Shown one piece after another: positions 8,440-18,079 of a stretch of DNA of 64,000 nucleotides. Where the stretch lies: assembly GCA_041749015.1 (NCBI GenBank), contig JBGTCD010000104.1, positions 18,123 to 82,122 on the forward strand, in the 5' to 3' direction. This DNA is from JBGTCD01 sp041749015 (lineage in GTDB: Bacteria > Bacteroidota > Bacteroidia > Cytophagales > Cyclobacteriaceae). The translations under genes and the position numbers were made by a program. The notes under the pieces were generated by a model. That model was not told where the DNA came from. It did not search any database and was given only the letters and a program-made list of their open reading frames with translations. Position 1 is the stretch's first letter. The number at the start of each line of letters is the position of its first letter.

Positions 8440-11019
8440 TTACTGCAGGTCCCCATCTTTGGCATGAAGGCCCTCAACCCTGAACATTAAATCTGATGAT
8501 TCCAGCAGAATTCTTTTAAGATGGGCAGGAAATCTTGGATTCCTGTATAGGAACTCCCTAACGGTGTCACCAGCTTCCGGATCACTATACTGCATTAAGG
8601 TCGTTTCAATCCATCTTTTCGGAAAGAAAATGTCATTGGTCCTTTGGATATCCGGTAGCCATTCAATGCTGGGACCAATGAATTCCCGCGAGGCATCCTG
8701 CCTCATGGGGTGATGGAGGTATCCCAGGGCTTCCAATACCCAGGCCTCCTGTTTGCGGTTTCTATGATCCTCTAAAGCATAAAAGAAACTCTTTCTTAAT
8801 TCCGGGTCAGGGCTAAGGGCCATTTTCATGTATTCAAGTCTTTCTTTCTTGTGCTCATCCTTTAGCTCATCCTTGAGTTGATCAAGTAGCTGAAGGCCTT
8901 CTTCTCCCCGATGCAGGGCAATTATAAACCCAGCTTTCAGCCGGTCTTCCTCCGAAAATTCAAAGTCCCCAACCTCAATTTCATTTTTCAATACGCCCTC
9001 GAGCACCTTAATGCCATTATCTCCAATAGCTACCCTCCTAAGGGTCTTATAAAAAGAAGCCCTAATGCCAGGATCCTGTCGCTGTGTCAGATTATGAATC
9101 AACACCGACTCCAGCCCTGCTGACCGCGCCATTCTTTGCGAATCAGTCATGATTCTGTTGAAGATGGTTTCTATTCTGCCCAGGCAGTATTCCAATACCA
9201 CTGGTTCAGTTTCTGCATTGGCCCCTTCCAGGAGCAGGTCAAAATAAGCAGTCAGGGAAAACCTTTTGTTGAGAACAGCCTCCCACAGGTGGGCCATTAC
9301 CATACCCCTGTAAATAGGTTTGCCAAGGGTATAAAGGTTTTTTGAAAGGTAGTCCATTGAACCCTGGCCCATTTGAAAATAGCCATAACCCGCACCATTG
9401 GCATTTGAAACTAAATATAAAAAACCCTCAAGGCTGTCTAGTTTAAGGATATCGCTCCGGCGTGAACGAAGGTTTACAGGCACTTCAACAATGGTATCTT
9501 TGGTGCCTACCGCAACATTGAAGGTTTGTGGCCACCAATTAGAAGGATTGTCATTATTAAATTGAAACAATTCAAATTGCTTCCCACTTTCTCCGCTGAT
9601 GTCTTTGATAAAAAATGAAGGCATACCGGCATTTTTTATCCACATATTACTCCAGAAAACTAAATTGATGTCCTCAGAATAGGTATCCAAGATGCTAACC
9701 AGATCGTCCCAGGTAGCATTGCCATGCGCATAGGTCTGGAGGTACTCGATCAGAGCCTCTTGAAATTTTTCTGCTCCAAGTGCAAGTTCCAACTGATTCA
9801 TGGCTACGGGGGCTTTCTGATAAATGATGGGCCCATACAGGTTTCCTGCATCAATCAGGTTGGGTAGCTCTTGTCTTATGCTGTGAGTACCACGGGTCCT
9901 GTCGACCTCATAGGCACTGATATGGTGCGAAAGAAAAAATCTGAGGGCGTGGTCAGTATCAGGAAACATGGGATTTACTATTTTGGCCGCCAGGAAGTTT
10001 GCAAAAACCTCCTTCAGCCACACATCATCAAACCACTTCATGGTCACCAGGTCTCCAAACCACATATGGGCAGTTTCATGGGCGATTAGGTTGGCCCTGC
10101 CCTGTAGCTGAGTAAAGGATGGATTGGCCGGTAACATCAAGCGTTCTGCATTGTAGAAGATTGATCCAGGGTGCTCCATACCACCATATTGAAAGGACGG
10201 AATGAGGACCCAGTCGAACTTTTCAAAGGGATAATCAATGGTGGTATAGGTTTCCAGCCATTTTAGAGACGTAGTATGCAGGTCAAATATAGCATCGAGA
10301 TTTTGTGCTACTGTAGCCTCGTCCTCCAAAATATAGAACATGGTGGCAGTTCTCAGAGAATCCAGTGGGCGTGTTTCTGTTTTGAAGGCGCCTGCAGCAA
10401 AAGCCATAAGGTAGGTACTTATCGGTTTGGTGGGTTCAAAACGGACCTTGCACGATTTATCCGTACACTCCCTGGATATTTCGGAACCATTTGAGACGGC
10501 TTTCCAGGATTTTGGAATGGTGAGGGTTAATTCAAAAGCAGCCTTCAGATCGGGCTGATCAAAGCAAGGCATAAGTCTGGAAGCCTTGTCGGGGACGAAA
10601 AGGGTATAAACAAGGCCTGTTTTGGAATGCAGGGCTTCAGGATCGGCAGTATAGTGTATTCGGTATTCCTGAGTCTCGGTGGCCTCATTTGGCGGGGTGA
10701 TGATGATATGGCTATTTTTTATCCGCCATTTTACTGATTCATTTTTAAAATAGATGTTCTTGATATTTTCCGCATTGCCTCTGAAATCAAGAATTACATT
10801 TTCATCCGGAGATAGATGATCAAATTTCAGGGTCATTATGCCACTTACAGGTGCTTCTAAGGATTTGGTGAGGTCGAGATCCAGGTCATAATGAATGTTG
10901 GAATACAGTCCCTTACGGTATTCCGCCAATTCCAGGGAGACGCCTTCCTGAAGCAATTCCTTGTTTTGGCAACTTGTCAAAACGCCAATTATTATCACAA
11001 AACAAAAGGCCCGTATCAT
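8440..11019 (-). CDS. M1-family zinc aminopeptidase, lipoprotein
   Basis: An 859-residue protein. It has a lipoprotein signal ending LTSC17, an N-terminal beta-saddle, and a gluzincin catalytic domain with H314-ETA-H318 and the third zinc ligand E337 (WLKEVFA), 18 residues on. The exopeptidase motif usually written GAMEN reads GGMEH here (279-283). The C-terminal 400 residues are helical (ERAP1-like/HEAT). It should cleave N-terminal residues from peptides at the outer or inner membrane surface, supplying amino acids. It is transcribed alone, with about 140 bp before the ABC transporter gene on the same strand. Confidence 0.93.
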   Translation of the reverse strand: MIRAFCFVIIIGVLTSCQNKELLQEGVSLELAEYRKGLYSNIHYDLDLDLTKSLEAPVSGIMTLKFDHLSPDENVILDFRGNAENIKNIYFKNESVKWRIKNSHIIITPPNEATETQEYRIHYTADPEALHSKTGLVYTLFVPDKASRLMPCFDQPDLKAAFELTLTIPKSWKAVSNGSEISRECTDKSCKVRFEPTKPISTYLMAFAAGAFKTETRPLDSLRTATMFYILEDEATVAQNLDAIFDLHTTSLKWLETYTTIDYPFEKFDWVLIPSFQYGGMEHPGSIFYNAERLMLPANPSFTQLQGRANLIAHETAHMWFGDLVTMKWFDDVWLKEVFANFLAAKIVNPMFPDTDHALRFFLSHHISAYEVDRTRGTHSIRQELPNLIDAGNLYGPIIYQKAPVAMNQLELALGAEKFQEALIEYLQTYAHGNATWDDLVSILDTYSEDINLVFWSNMWIKNAGMPSFFIKDISGESGKQFELFQFNNDNPSNWWPQTFNVAVGTKDTIVEVPVNLRSRRSDILKLDSLEGFLYLVSNANGAGYGYFQMGQGSMDYLSKNLYTLGKPIYRGMVMAHLWEAVLNKRFSLTAYFDLLLEGANAETEPVVLEYCLGRIETIFNRIMTDSQRMARSAGLESVLIHNLTQRQDPGIRASFYKTLRRVAIGDNGIKVLEGVLKNEIEVGDFEFSEEDRLKAGFIIALHRGEEGLQLLDQLKDELKDEHKKERLEYMKMALSPDPELRKSFFYALEDHRNRKQEAWVLEALGYLHHPMRQDASREFIGPSIEWLPDIQRTNDIFFPKRWIETTLMQYSDPEAGDTVREFLYRNPRFPAHLKRILLESSDLMFRVEGLHAKDGDLQ

Positions 11020-11056
11020 GGCCTCAATTTATAAAAAAAGTTCTTAACTATAATTA

Positions 11057-11761
11057 CTATAAACTTCGGATTGATGACATACCCCCATCGGCATGGATAA
11101 CCTGTCCGGTGATCCATCCGCTATCATCACCCAAAAGAAACACCACAAGACTGGCAATTTCTTCGGGGGTCCCTACCCTTTTTAACGGGTGCTTTTCACC
11201 TGAAGCTTTTATTTTTTCATCATTTGATAAAAGCCTGGAAGCCAATGATGTATTAGTAATTGATGGCGCAATAACATTAACCCGAATCTGTGGGGCCAAC
11301 TCCGCAGCAAGAGATCTGCCAAGACCCTCAAGAGCAGCCTTAGCTGTCGCAGTAGTGGCATGAAATGGCATCCCCTGACTGACAGCCACCGTGCTGAATA
11401 AAATGATAGAGGCCCCTTCAGATTTCTTCAAAAGTGGCAGCACTTTTTGGATGACTTTCACTGCGCCGAGTACATTGATTCGAAAGTCTTCCAAGAAATC
11501 CTCTTCTGAAATGCGGTGAAAGGGCTTTAAATTGATAGTCCCCGGAGCATACACCAATCCATCCAACCGATCAGGCAGGTTGTCAATCTTTAACTCCCCG
11601 TCTTTGACATCATATTGAATAAAATCAATGTCTGTATTATAGTTTTCTGGCTTATTTCGAGCAGTAATTATTATGTCTGCGCCTTTTTCACTTAATAAAT
11701 TGACGGTTGCCTGACCAATCCCCCTGGTGCCGCCTACCACTAAAAATTTTTTACCTTTCAT
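11057..11761 (-). CDS. short-chain dehydrogenase/reductase-fold protein with atypical active site
   Basis: A 234-residue Rossmann protein. The cofactor loop GGTRGIGQA lies at residues 9-17, and the NAG-like position reads YAPGT. The catalytic Ser is present in LFSTVAVS, but the usual YxxxK reads TATAK, so the catalytic Tyr is a Thr while the Lys is kept. The C-terminus has the usual VFLLGDDSGWITGQVIHADGG. Catalysis by the standard Tyr mechanism is therefore doubtful. Residues just before TATAK (GMPFHAT) match a Bacteroidota subgroup I have seen with the same change. It lies 37 bp downstream of the M1 peptidase start on the same strand. Confidence 0.88.
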   Translation of the reverse strand: MKGKKFLVVGGTRGIGQATVNLLSEKGADIIITARNKPENYNTDIDFIQYDVKDGELKIDNLPDRLDGLVYAPGTINLKPFHRISEEDFLEDFRINVLGAVKVIQKVLPLLKKSEGASIILFSTVAVSQGMPFHATTATAKAALEGLGRSLAAELAPQIRVNVIAPSITNTSLASRLLSNDEKIKASGEKHPLKRVGTPEEIASLVVFLLGDDSGWITGQVIHADGGMSSIRSL

Positions 11762-11891
11762 AATGCTACTTTTGACTCTTAGAACCAGTGAATGAAAGGA
11801 TTGTTAGGAGCCGGCAACAATTAATTGCTGGCAATCCTTGTTAATATGGTGAATACCGATTTTTTTCGTGAAAATTTTGATGCTGCTAATT

Positions 11892-13019
11892 ATGAATTCA
11901 AGACTCTCCTTCCGTTTTATTGTGACAGGCCTCATTTTACTGTTGATCATCCAAATAAGTTGTGATCGAAGTTCGAAAAAAGGCTTTCTTGTTGAAGGTA
12001 CCCTATTTGGTCTGGATTCTACCTGGATTTACCTTCAAAAGCCTGTGGAAAATGGCTGGGAGAGTCTTGATTCTCAAATGGTGGTTGACGGTAATTTTGT
12101 ATTCCGCGGCAACGTTGAAAAGGAAGATCTGTACCATTTGCGTATTGGAAATACCACCAGGACCATAATGGTGTTTATCGACAACCAGCCCATCGTTGTA
12201 GAAGGTCAGGTGGATAGCCTTGAAAAAGTCCGCGTAGAAGGCACCAAGGTGCAGGAGACCTATAATAAATACCTCATCAGGCAGCGTGGCCTCCGCAAGC
12301 AGCAAGAACGGCTTCTTGCCCAATGGATTGAAGCCAATGAATCAGGGAATCAGGACACTTTGGAAGATGTCAACCAGGAATTCGCCCTGCTTGAACAGGA
12401 GACTGACCAATTCTTGTTGGCTGCAGTTACCAGTAATTTAGATAATCCTCTGGGGCCCTATTTTGCCACCATGCTGTATTTCAATGATGATGAAATAGAT
12501 GCTTTAGACTCCCTCGTCAAGAAATTTGACCGCGGCCTTGAAGGCACTTATCACTATGATAACCTGACGGATGTATTGGAGCGATGGAAAATGCTCTCCA
12601 TTGGCAGTAAGGCATTTTCCTTTGCACAGGAAGATCCTATTGGCAACTCTCTGGCATTGGATAGTATTGATGGCGCCTATATCCTTATTGATTTCTGGGC
12701 TTCATGGTGCGACCAATGCCGGGAGGGTAATGCCGAACTAAAAGAAATTTATGAGCAGTATCACGATTCAGGATTTGAAATTGTAGCCGTCTCGCTGGAT
12801 ACCGATCACAGGGCCTGGACCAATGCCATCAAGGAAGATCGCCTAAAATGGCTTCACGTCAGCGATCTCCAAGGCTGGGGCAACGAAGTGGGTGTGCTCT
12901 ATGGCGTAAGAGCCATACCCTACACCGTATTGGTAGACCAATCTGGAACCATCATTGCCAAAAATATCCGTGGCGCTGGCCTGGAAAGAAAACTGGAAGA
13001 ATTATTTGTGGCCTTGTAG
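11892..13019 (+). CDS. TlpA/ResA-like thiol-disulfide oxidoreductase lipoprotein with DUF4369 domain
   Basis: A 375-residue protein. I prefer the ATG at 11892 (an in-frame ATG at 11868 is also possible), because MNSRLSFRFIVTGLILLLII leads to a lipobox-like IQISC. Residues 30-125 are a DUF4369-type beta domain (EGTLFGLDSTWIYLQKP). A helical linker follows. The C-terminal 140 residues are an AhpC/TSA/thioredoxin fold with the redox motif WCDQC in DFWASWCDQCREGN and the cis-Pro in AIPYT. It acts as an envelope disulfide reductase or isomerase, perhaps for cytochrome maturation or cysteine rescue. It is a single gene, convergent with the hypothetical gene at 13033. Confidence 0.9.
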   Translation: MNSRLSFRFIVTGLILLLIIQISCDRSSKKGFLVEGTLFGLDSTWIYLQKPVENGWESLDSQMVVDGNFVFRGNVEKEDLYHLRIGNTTRTIMVFIDNQPIVVEGQVDSLEKVRVEGTKVQETYNKYLIRQRGLRKQQERLLAQWIEANESGNQDTLEDVNQEFALLEQETDQFLLAAVTSNLDNPLGPYFATMLYFNDDEIDALDSLVKKFDRGLEGTYHYDNLTDVLERWKMLSIGSKAFSFAQEDPIGNSLALDSIDGAYILIDFWASWCDQCREGNAELKEIYEQYHDSGFEIVAVSLDTDHRAWTNAIKEDRLKWLHVSDLQGWGNEVGVLYGVRAIPYTVLVDQSGTIIAKNIRGAGLERKLEELFVAL

Positions 13020-13032
13020 AGTGTGTAATTTT

Positions 13033-13698
13033 CTACTCAACCTTTTCTATACTGCTATTAATTAGTTCAAATAGTTTGAAGGAGGTTAACTTCCGGTTAT
13101 AATCAGTGAATATACCTTCCTTGTCAATGAGATCATTCTCAGTAAAACCCAGGTATTTGTACTTCTCTCGTAAGACTATTAATATGGAGTACTTTGGTTC
13201 GTGATTTACCAAATTGCTTTTTGCTCGAAGGCGGTCGCCATCTTTGTCCACACTGTGGATTGATTGTATGAAATGCTCATCCTTTATTTTAGCAAAATTC
13301 TCTATCGCGAAACGTAAAACTTCTCCATCCACAGGAGATTCTTTCAATTTACATTGTCCATTGACAATTTTCAAGTGATGTTTTCCGTGATGTTGCCACA
13401 AAAAATAAGAATTAATCATATACTTTGAAATGCACGTGTCCATCTCTGTTGATGCATACCCTGGATATCTGACTGAGAATACAATCAGAGTGTCAATTCC
13501 ATTATTCAGTAGGTCATCTAAAACCATTCTTGTTTGTAACTGGACGTCCCACCTAAAAACAGAATCTATAGTTGGGGCTAATTGAGTTTTCTTCCATATC
13601 TCAATTATTTCTTCATCAGTCGCACTTTTCTGTCCATATGATTTAGCAAAAGGAAATAGCTGCATTAGAATCAGGAATGAAAGAATTACACACTTCAT
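13033..13698 (-). CDS. secreted hypothetical protein
   Basis: A 221-residue protein. An N-terminal signal peptide (MKCVILSFLILMQLFPFAKSYGQ) is followed by a mixed alpha/beta region. Visible features are a predicted helix-rich start (ATDEEIIEIWKKTQLAP), a hydrophobic strand NGIDTLIVFSVRYPGY, a Cys-containing MDTCISKYM and a C-terminal Lys/Leu-rich stretch. I do not recognise a family. It is the last of three consecutive minus-strand genes for small secreted proteins (13033-14866), about 23 nt apart each. Confidence 0.7.
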   Translation of the reverse strand: MKCVILSFLILMQLFPFAKSYGQKSATDEEIIEIWKKTQLAPTIDSVFRWDVQLQTRMVLDDLLNNGIDTLIVFSVRYPGYASTEMDTCISKYMINSYFLWQHHGKHHLKIVNGQCKLKESPVDGEVLRFAIENFAKIKDEHFIQSIHSVDKDGDRLRAKSNLVNHEPKYSILIVLREKYKYLGFTENDLIDKEGIFTDYNRKLTSFKLFELINSSIEKVE

Positions 13699-13721
13699 AA
13701 TAGCATATTGTACATACGATG

Positions 13722-14189
13722 TTAGTAGCCGTTTTTATTTCTAAATTCTTCTTTCCAATTCTGAATATTAACACCAAGCTCCTGTTTTATTATAAGGAAT
13801 TCTTTTTCAGTTAATGGACCTACAATACCTTTTTCTGCATCAGAATGATTCCCGGTTGCCACAATTTTTATAATATAAAACTCTGTATTCTCAGGTTCTC
13901 TTTTTATAATAATGAATTGGTTATCATAACTAATAGCTGTTATAGGAGCAGGTATTAATCCTATACCACCCCAATCTTTATCCTCATATCCTAAATGAAC
14001 ATTTTCGAACTTATGAGTTCCTGATACATAATAATGGCTAATTAGTTGTTTAGTTCCACCATCTGATCCAAAAAAGCAACTTTGCAAGAAGCAACAGCTT
14101 CCTATTAGGATCACAATTTTCAATTTCTGATATATCAGACTGGAAGGCTTTCTAAGAACCATAAATGGAATTTGATTAAAAAAACTCAT
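13722..14189 (-). CDS. DUF3997-like lipoprotein
   Basis: Up to 155 residues. The likely signal contains a lipobox LQSC (from KIVILIGSCCFLQSC); an internal ATG at 14162 (MVLRKPSS...) is an alternative start. The mature part carries the pattern of DUF3997 proteins: NQFIIIKREPENTEFYII followed by GIVGPLTEKEF and a C-terminal helix. The function is unknown. It is the middle gene of the 13033-14866 group. Confidence 0.6.
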   Translation of the reverse strand: MSFFNQIPFMVLRKPSSLIYQKLKIVILIGSCCFLQSCFFGSDGGTKQLISHYYVSGTHKFENVHLGYEDKDWGGIGLIPAPITAISYDNQFIIIKREPENTEFYIIKIVATGNHSDAEKGIVGPLTEKEFLIIKQELGVNIQNWKEEFRNKNGY

Positions 14190-14212
14190 GCATTCAAGAC
14201 GGTTATTGCCTA

Positions 14213-14866
14213 CTATTGGGTAGCTTCAGCATAAACCCATTGGACCAGTTTAGATTCTGCTCGCATCGTGTCAAGTTTAGGTTTATCACATTTGATTTTC
14301 CAGTTTGTTGGTTTGGAAAATTGACCATAACTGAAATCAAAGCAATTCTTTATGAAATTAACGGTTTTGATAAATGACTCCAGATCCCATTGGATACCGT
14401 AGTAGTCTGCACCGTAAATGTCAAAGTGTTCGGTTTCAAAATAAATAAGATCTTCTTTTAAATTCACTTCAGAAGGTGGTGGTGGCGGTGGAATAGTAAT
14501 TGAGAATCCGTGAATGTAAATAGAATTTTCATGGATAGGCAGTTCGCCTTCATTTCCTCCACTCATACTCACCAATTCACCGTTCACTGTAGCGAGAAAA
14601 AGAAACAACTGCTGACCAACCTCATATTCCGTCCATCTTTCTGCGCATGCCCAATTATGAATTCTCTTAATTTTTAGGGTTCCAGAGTCGGAATTCAGGC
14701 TTCCTTCAATGTTCAATGTAAAGTAATTGGAATCAAGAGCGACAATAGTACCATAAACTATCTTTTCTGCTTTGATAATCATTTCATATAGCGCCAATGG
14801 CCGATAGTCGGCCCGACTTATATGGCAGTTCAGTAACAGGGTCGCTATGAATAGAATTCGCTTCAA
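14213..14866 (-). CDS. secreted hypothetical protein with OB/NTR-like beta domain
   Basis: A 217-residue protein. A signal peptide (MKRILFIATLLLNCHISRA) is followed by a beta-barrel-like stretch IVYGTIVALDSNYFTLNIEG and an EVGQQLFLFLA strand. A single Cys sits in NWACAER. A proline run (PPPPPP at about 125) separates it from a C-terminal helical part with two Cys. The first part looks like an OB or netrin-like fold, by pattern only. No enzyme motif is visible. Confidence 0.6.
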   Translation of the reverse strand: MKRILFIATLLLNCHISRADYRPLALYEMIIKAEKIVYGTIVALDSNYFTLNIEGSLNSDSGTLKIKRIHNWACAERWTEYEVGQQLFLFLATVNGELVSMSGGNEGELPIHENSIYIHGFSITIPPPPPPSEVNLKEDLIYFETEHFDIYGADYYGIQWDLESFIKTVNFIKNCFDFSYGQFSKPTNWKIKCDKPKLDTMRAESKLVQWVYAEATQ

Positions 14867-14943
14867 TTATTCAATGCAAAATGCAGAAAATCTTATGGCT
14901 CAAGCAGATTTAATCTTTACTATCTTAAAAGCCTAACGTCCCA

Positions 14944-17019
14944 TCAACCTACATCACGCAACATATCTCTGAATATCGATAGAGACTCTCGAAGATACTG
15001 ATCCTCAATTTTTTCAATTGATTTTGTAATTTGAGCCTCTTCATCGCTCCCCGTAACCTTGGCGGATTTATCACGGGTGATTTTTCGTTGCTCAGCAGCT
15101 TCCATTTCTTTTCTGCGGGTAGCTTCATTTAGCGAAACCACCGTATTGGAGAGGACCTTTTTAAGGTCTTCTACCTCAAGGGAAAAATTGATCAGTTCCG
15201 GGTCATGCTCCAGTCTGTAGGCATAGAGTTTAGATAGCCTTTCGATAAGTTGAGGGCTGATGCGGTTATCCACTCTGTATGGGGCTTTTTTGATTTTTTC
15301 CCATGGAAGGGCGGTAGTTCTGGCACTTTCTCCGTACTCTTCAGCGGAAAAAGGTGAAGGGAGAAAAATATCAGGCTCTACCCCTACCCGCTGCGTGCTG
15401 CTACCAGAAATGCGGTAAAACATGTTCAGGGTAAGTTTTAGCTGACCAGCTTCCACATCTGGCATCCGCATGTACCGGCTCAGGTCAATGATGCTCTGTA
15501 CAGTGCCTTTTCCAAAAGTGGGTTCACCTATCACAAGGCCACGCTTGTAATCCTGTATGGCCCCTGCAAAAATTTCAGAAGCCGAAGCGCTAAACCGGTT
15601 GATCAAAACCTGTAGTGGCCCATCATACACCACTTCAATAGACTCATCCTTCAACACTTCTATTTTATTCCTGTGGTCCTTAACTTGTACCACCGGACCT
15701 TCTTCGATAAACAAGCCCGTGAGTTCTATGGCCTCCGGCAAGGAACCCCCACCATTGTTGCGCAAGTCTACAACCAGTCCATCAATCCCTTCGGCTTTTA
15801 ATTCTTCAATGAGGCGTTTTACGTCCCTTGTGGTGGAGTTGTACTCAGGGTCACCGCTTTGATATGCCTCAAAATCCATGTAAAAAGAAGGTAAGGTGAT
15901 GACACCAAGTTGGTAAACCTTGCCTCCATCTTCTACCGGAACAATCTTTTTTGAGGCGGCCTGGTCTTCAATTTTGATCTTTTCCCGGACCATGATTAAT
16001 TCAATTGGAGGACCATGGATCCCTGTTTCAGCCGGAAGGACTTGAAGCCTGACTGTGGTGCCTTTTGGCCCTTTAATGAGCTCTACTACATCATCAATTC
16101 TCCAACCAATCACGTCCACCATTTCTTCATTTTCGCCTTGTGCTACCCCTATGATGCGATCATTTTCCTGTAATTCGCCGCCTTTGTCAGCAGGCCCTCC
16201 AGGGATCACTTGTACCACTTTGGTATAGTCCGTATCGGTTTGGAGCCTGGCTCCTATGCCTTCCAGGGAGAGACTAATGCTTTCCTGAAAAGTTTTGGAC
16301 ATTTTAGGAGAGAAATAGGAAGAGTGTGGATCATAGGTCTCCGTGATGGAATTCATGTAAACCTGAAAAATATCTTCGCTCTTATACTGTTCCATGGATT
16401 TAAGAAATCGCTGATATCTTTTTTGTAGCAGGTCTTCAATCTCCTCAGATTCTTTTTTATTGAGTTTCAGGCTTAATGCCTGGTTCTTTATCGACTTAAA
16501 CCAAATTTCATCCAAGGCTTTTTCATCTGTGGCCCAGGGGGCTTCGGTACGATCGATTTGGTACTCTTCCTGAGTAGTAAAATCAAAATTATATCCTGCA
16601 AGGGAATCAATTACAAAGTCCATTCTGTTGGTAAACCTGTCTTTGAAAACCTCAAAAATTTTATAGGCAGGCATCAGGTTTCCGGTTTTGGTGAAATCAT
16701 CCAGTAGATACCGATACTCCTCAAAAGCATCAATGTCTGCCTGGGTAAAGTAAGATCGGTTATTATCCAGAGCGCTGATGTACTCATCCAGCACCTGTGA
16801 GGAAACCGAATCATCAAATTTTAATTTCCGGTAGTGGTACATTTCCAGAAATTGCACTACCACCTGAGCCTCCTGCCCGTAGTGAACCGCAGGCACTAAT
16901 AAGGCAGTGTCTGCCGCAAAATATTCATTAAAATACCCTTTAACCCGTGTGTCAGTAAAACCCAAAAATAGCAGGGAGACAAAAATGACAATCCAAAAAC
17001 GCTTCATAAATTTTTTCAT
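14944..17019 (-). CDS. prc: carboxy-terminal processing protease, S41A (Prc/Tsp type)
   Basis: A 691-residue protein. The start at 17019 (MKKFMKRFWIVIFVSL) gives a good signal sequence; a further upstream ATG at 17037 adds six residues. Order: signal; N-terminal helical domain (about 40-235); PDZ domain (about 245-335, with SLEGIGARLQ and GGPADKGGELQENDRI); S41 protease core with DLRNNGGGS, the nucleophile in FSASASE (Ser479) and the general base in FGKGT (Lys504), 25 residues apart as in Prc; and a C-terminal DUF3340-like region. Its role is periplasmic degradation or processing of envelope proteins from the C-terminus. Bacteroidota Prc homologues support envelope homeostasis. Confidence 0.93.
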   Translation of the reverse strand: MKKFMKRFWIVIFVSLLFLGFTDTRVKGYFNEYFAADTALLVPAVHYGQEAQVVVQFLEMYHYRKLKFDDSVSSQVLDEYISALDNNRSYFTQADIDAFEEYRYLLDDFTKTGNLMPAYKIFEVFKDRFTNRMDFVIDSLAGYNFDFTTQEEYQIDRTEAPWATDEKALDEIWFKSIKNQALSLKLNKKESEEIEDLLQKRYQRFLKSMEQYKSEDIFQVYMNSITETYDPHSSYFSPKMSKTFQESISLSLEGIGARLQTDTDYTKVVQVIPGGPADKGGELQENDRIIGVAQGENEEMVDVIGWRIDDVVELIKGPKGTTVRLQVLPAETGIHGPPIELIMVREKIKIEDQAASKKIVPVEDGGKVYQLGVITLPSFYMDFEAYQSGDPEYNSTTRDVKRLIEELKAEGIDGLVVDLRNNGGGSLPEAIELTGLFIEEGPVVQVKDHRNKIEVLKDESIEVVYDGPLQVLINRFSASASEIFAGAIQDYKRGLVIGEPTFGKGTVQSIIDLSRYMRMPDVEAGQLKLTLNMFYRISGSSTQRVGVEPDIFLPSPFSAEEYGESARTTALPWEKIKKAPYRVDNRISPQLIERLSKLYAYRLEHDPELINFSLEVEDLKKVLSNTVVSLNEATRRKEMEAAEQRKITRDKSAKVTGSDEEAQITKSIEKIEDQYLRESLSIFRDMLRDVG

Positions 17020-17066
17020 TGATTGTAATATTAGCATCCAAAAGGATGCCAGGATTTTATTTGTTA

Positions 17067-17969
17067 TCAGGGAAAAGTCTTTTCCTTTAAATTATCAAGA
17101 AACTCCTGAGCAAGTTCCGGAGATTGGAAATCATATTCCTGCTTGGTGCCATTGATTTGGTATAAAATCACCCTGACCAATTCGATTTCCTCTCCTGAGG
17201 CAGTGGATTTTTTTAGCGCCCTTTGGATAAGTTGGTCCTGATGATCTATTTTAGTCAAAGGATACCGGGTGGTCTTTCTGGATTTACAATACCCGCACTC
17301 ATAGTACTTGAGGATATAACCGTCCTCCTCAGAAGTTGGTTCTCGTTCTATTTCTTCCCGCACTACCCGCATGGTATAAAAACTACAATTACCACACTGA
17401 ATAGCTTGTAGGTGGCCGGAATATTTTTCTATCTGAGTATCCCCGGATTCATCGTCTATCCACACATCATAATCCACCGAGAAAATTTCTTCTTCCGCTT
17501 GCATGCCTTCATCCAGGTATATGTCTTCCTCAGCCTCTGATAGCAGCCTCATAGCGTTGCCAGTCTTCGGATTTATCCTGGGCATGTACCGCCATTTCAT
17601 CAGTTTTTTGTTGAGAATGGTAGGATAATAATAATTGAGAATCAGTACCGAGATATACCCTACCAGCGTACCTACAGCAATTCCCATGGCCAGCTTCACG
17701 CCAAACCAAACCGGATGAAACTCATCAACACCAGGCCCAAAAATATCGACAAAACACCCTGCTGCCACGGCAAAGCAGATAAAAACAATTTTTAGCCTAT
17801 TTATCTCATGTTTATTGAGATAATTATATTTGCCTTTAAAAGATTTTATGGAAACCACAGAGAGCCTGTGATAGATAAGTATCGCTATAGCCAAGGTGAC
17901 GGCCACTCCTGCAATAATTACTAATGCAGTATCCCATACATGCATAAAACCATTAGCTTCCGAATCCAT
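17067..17969 (-). CDS. membrane protein with cytosolic Cys-pair (zinc-ribbon-like) domain, function unknown
   Basis: A 300-residue protein. Three hydrophobic segments lie at about residues 13-33, 58-78 and 88-112. A soluble C-terminal part then carries two Cys pairs, CGNC (near 193) and CGYC (near 228), spaced like a zinc ribbon. A C-terminal beta segment ends at the stop. I do not recognise a named family. It lies 47 bp upstream of the protease start on the same strand, so it may be the first gene of a two-gene unit with prc. Confidence 0.65.
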   Translation of the reverse strand: MDSEANGFMHVWDTALVIIAGVAVTLAIAILIYHRLSVVSIKSFKGKYNYLNKHEINRLKIVFICFAVAAGCFVDIFGPGVDEFHPVWFGVKLAMGIAVGTLVGYISVLILNYYYPTILNKKLMKWRYMPRINPKTGNAMRLLSEAEEDIYLDEGMQAEEEIFSVDYDVWIDDESGDTQIEKYSGHLQAIQCGNCSFYTMRVVREEIEREPTSEEDGYILKYYECGYCKSRKTTRYPLTKIDHQDQLIQRALKKSTASGEEIELVRVILYQINGTKQEYDFQSPELAQEFLDNLKEKTFP

Positions 17970-18079
17970 ATTTTATAAATTTGTGTAGTTAAATATAAGA
18001 GTAATCATTGGATAAGCCAACCAATGGCTTGAGATACCCAACCTATTTAACACGCTAAAATAAGTAAATTGTTATCAGG

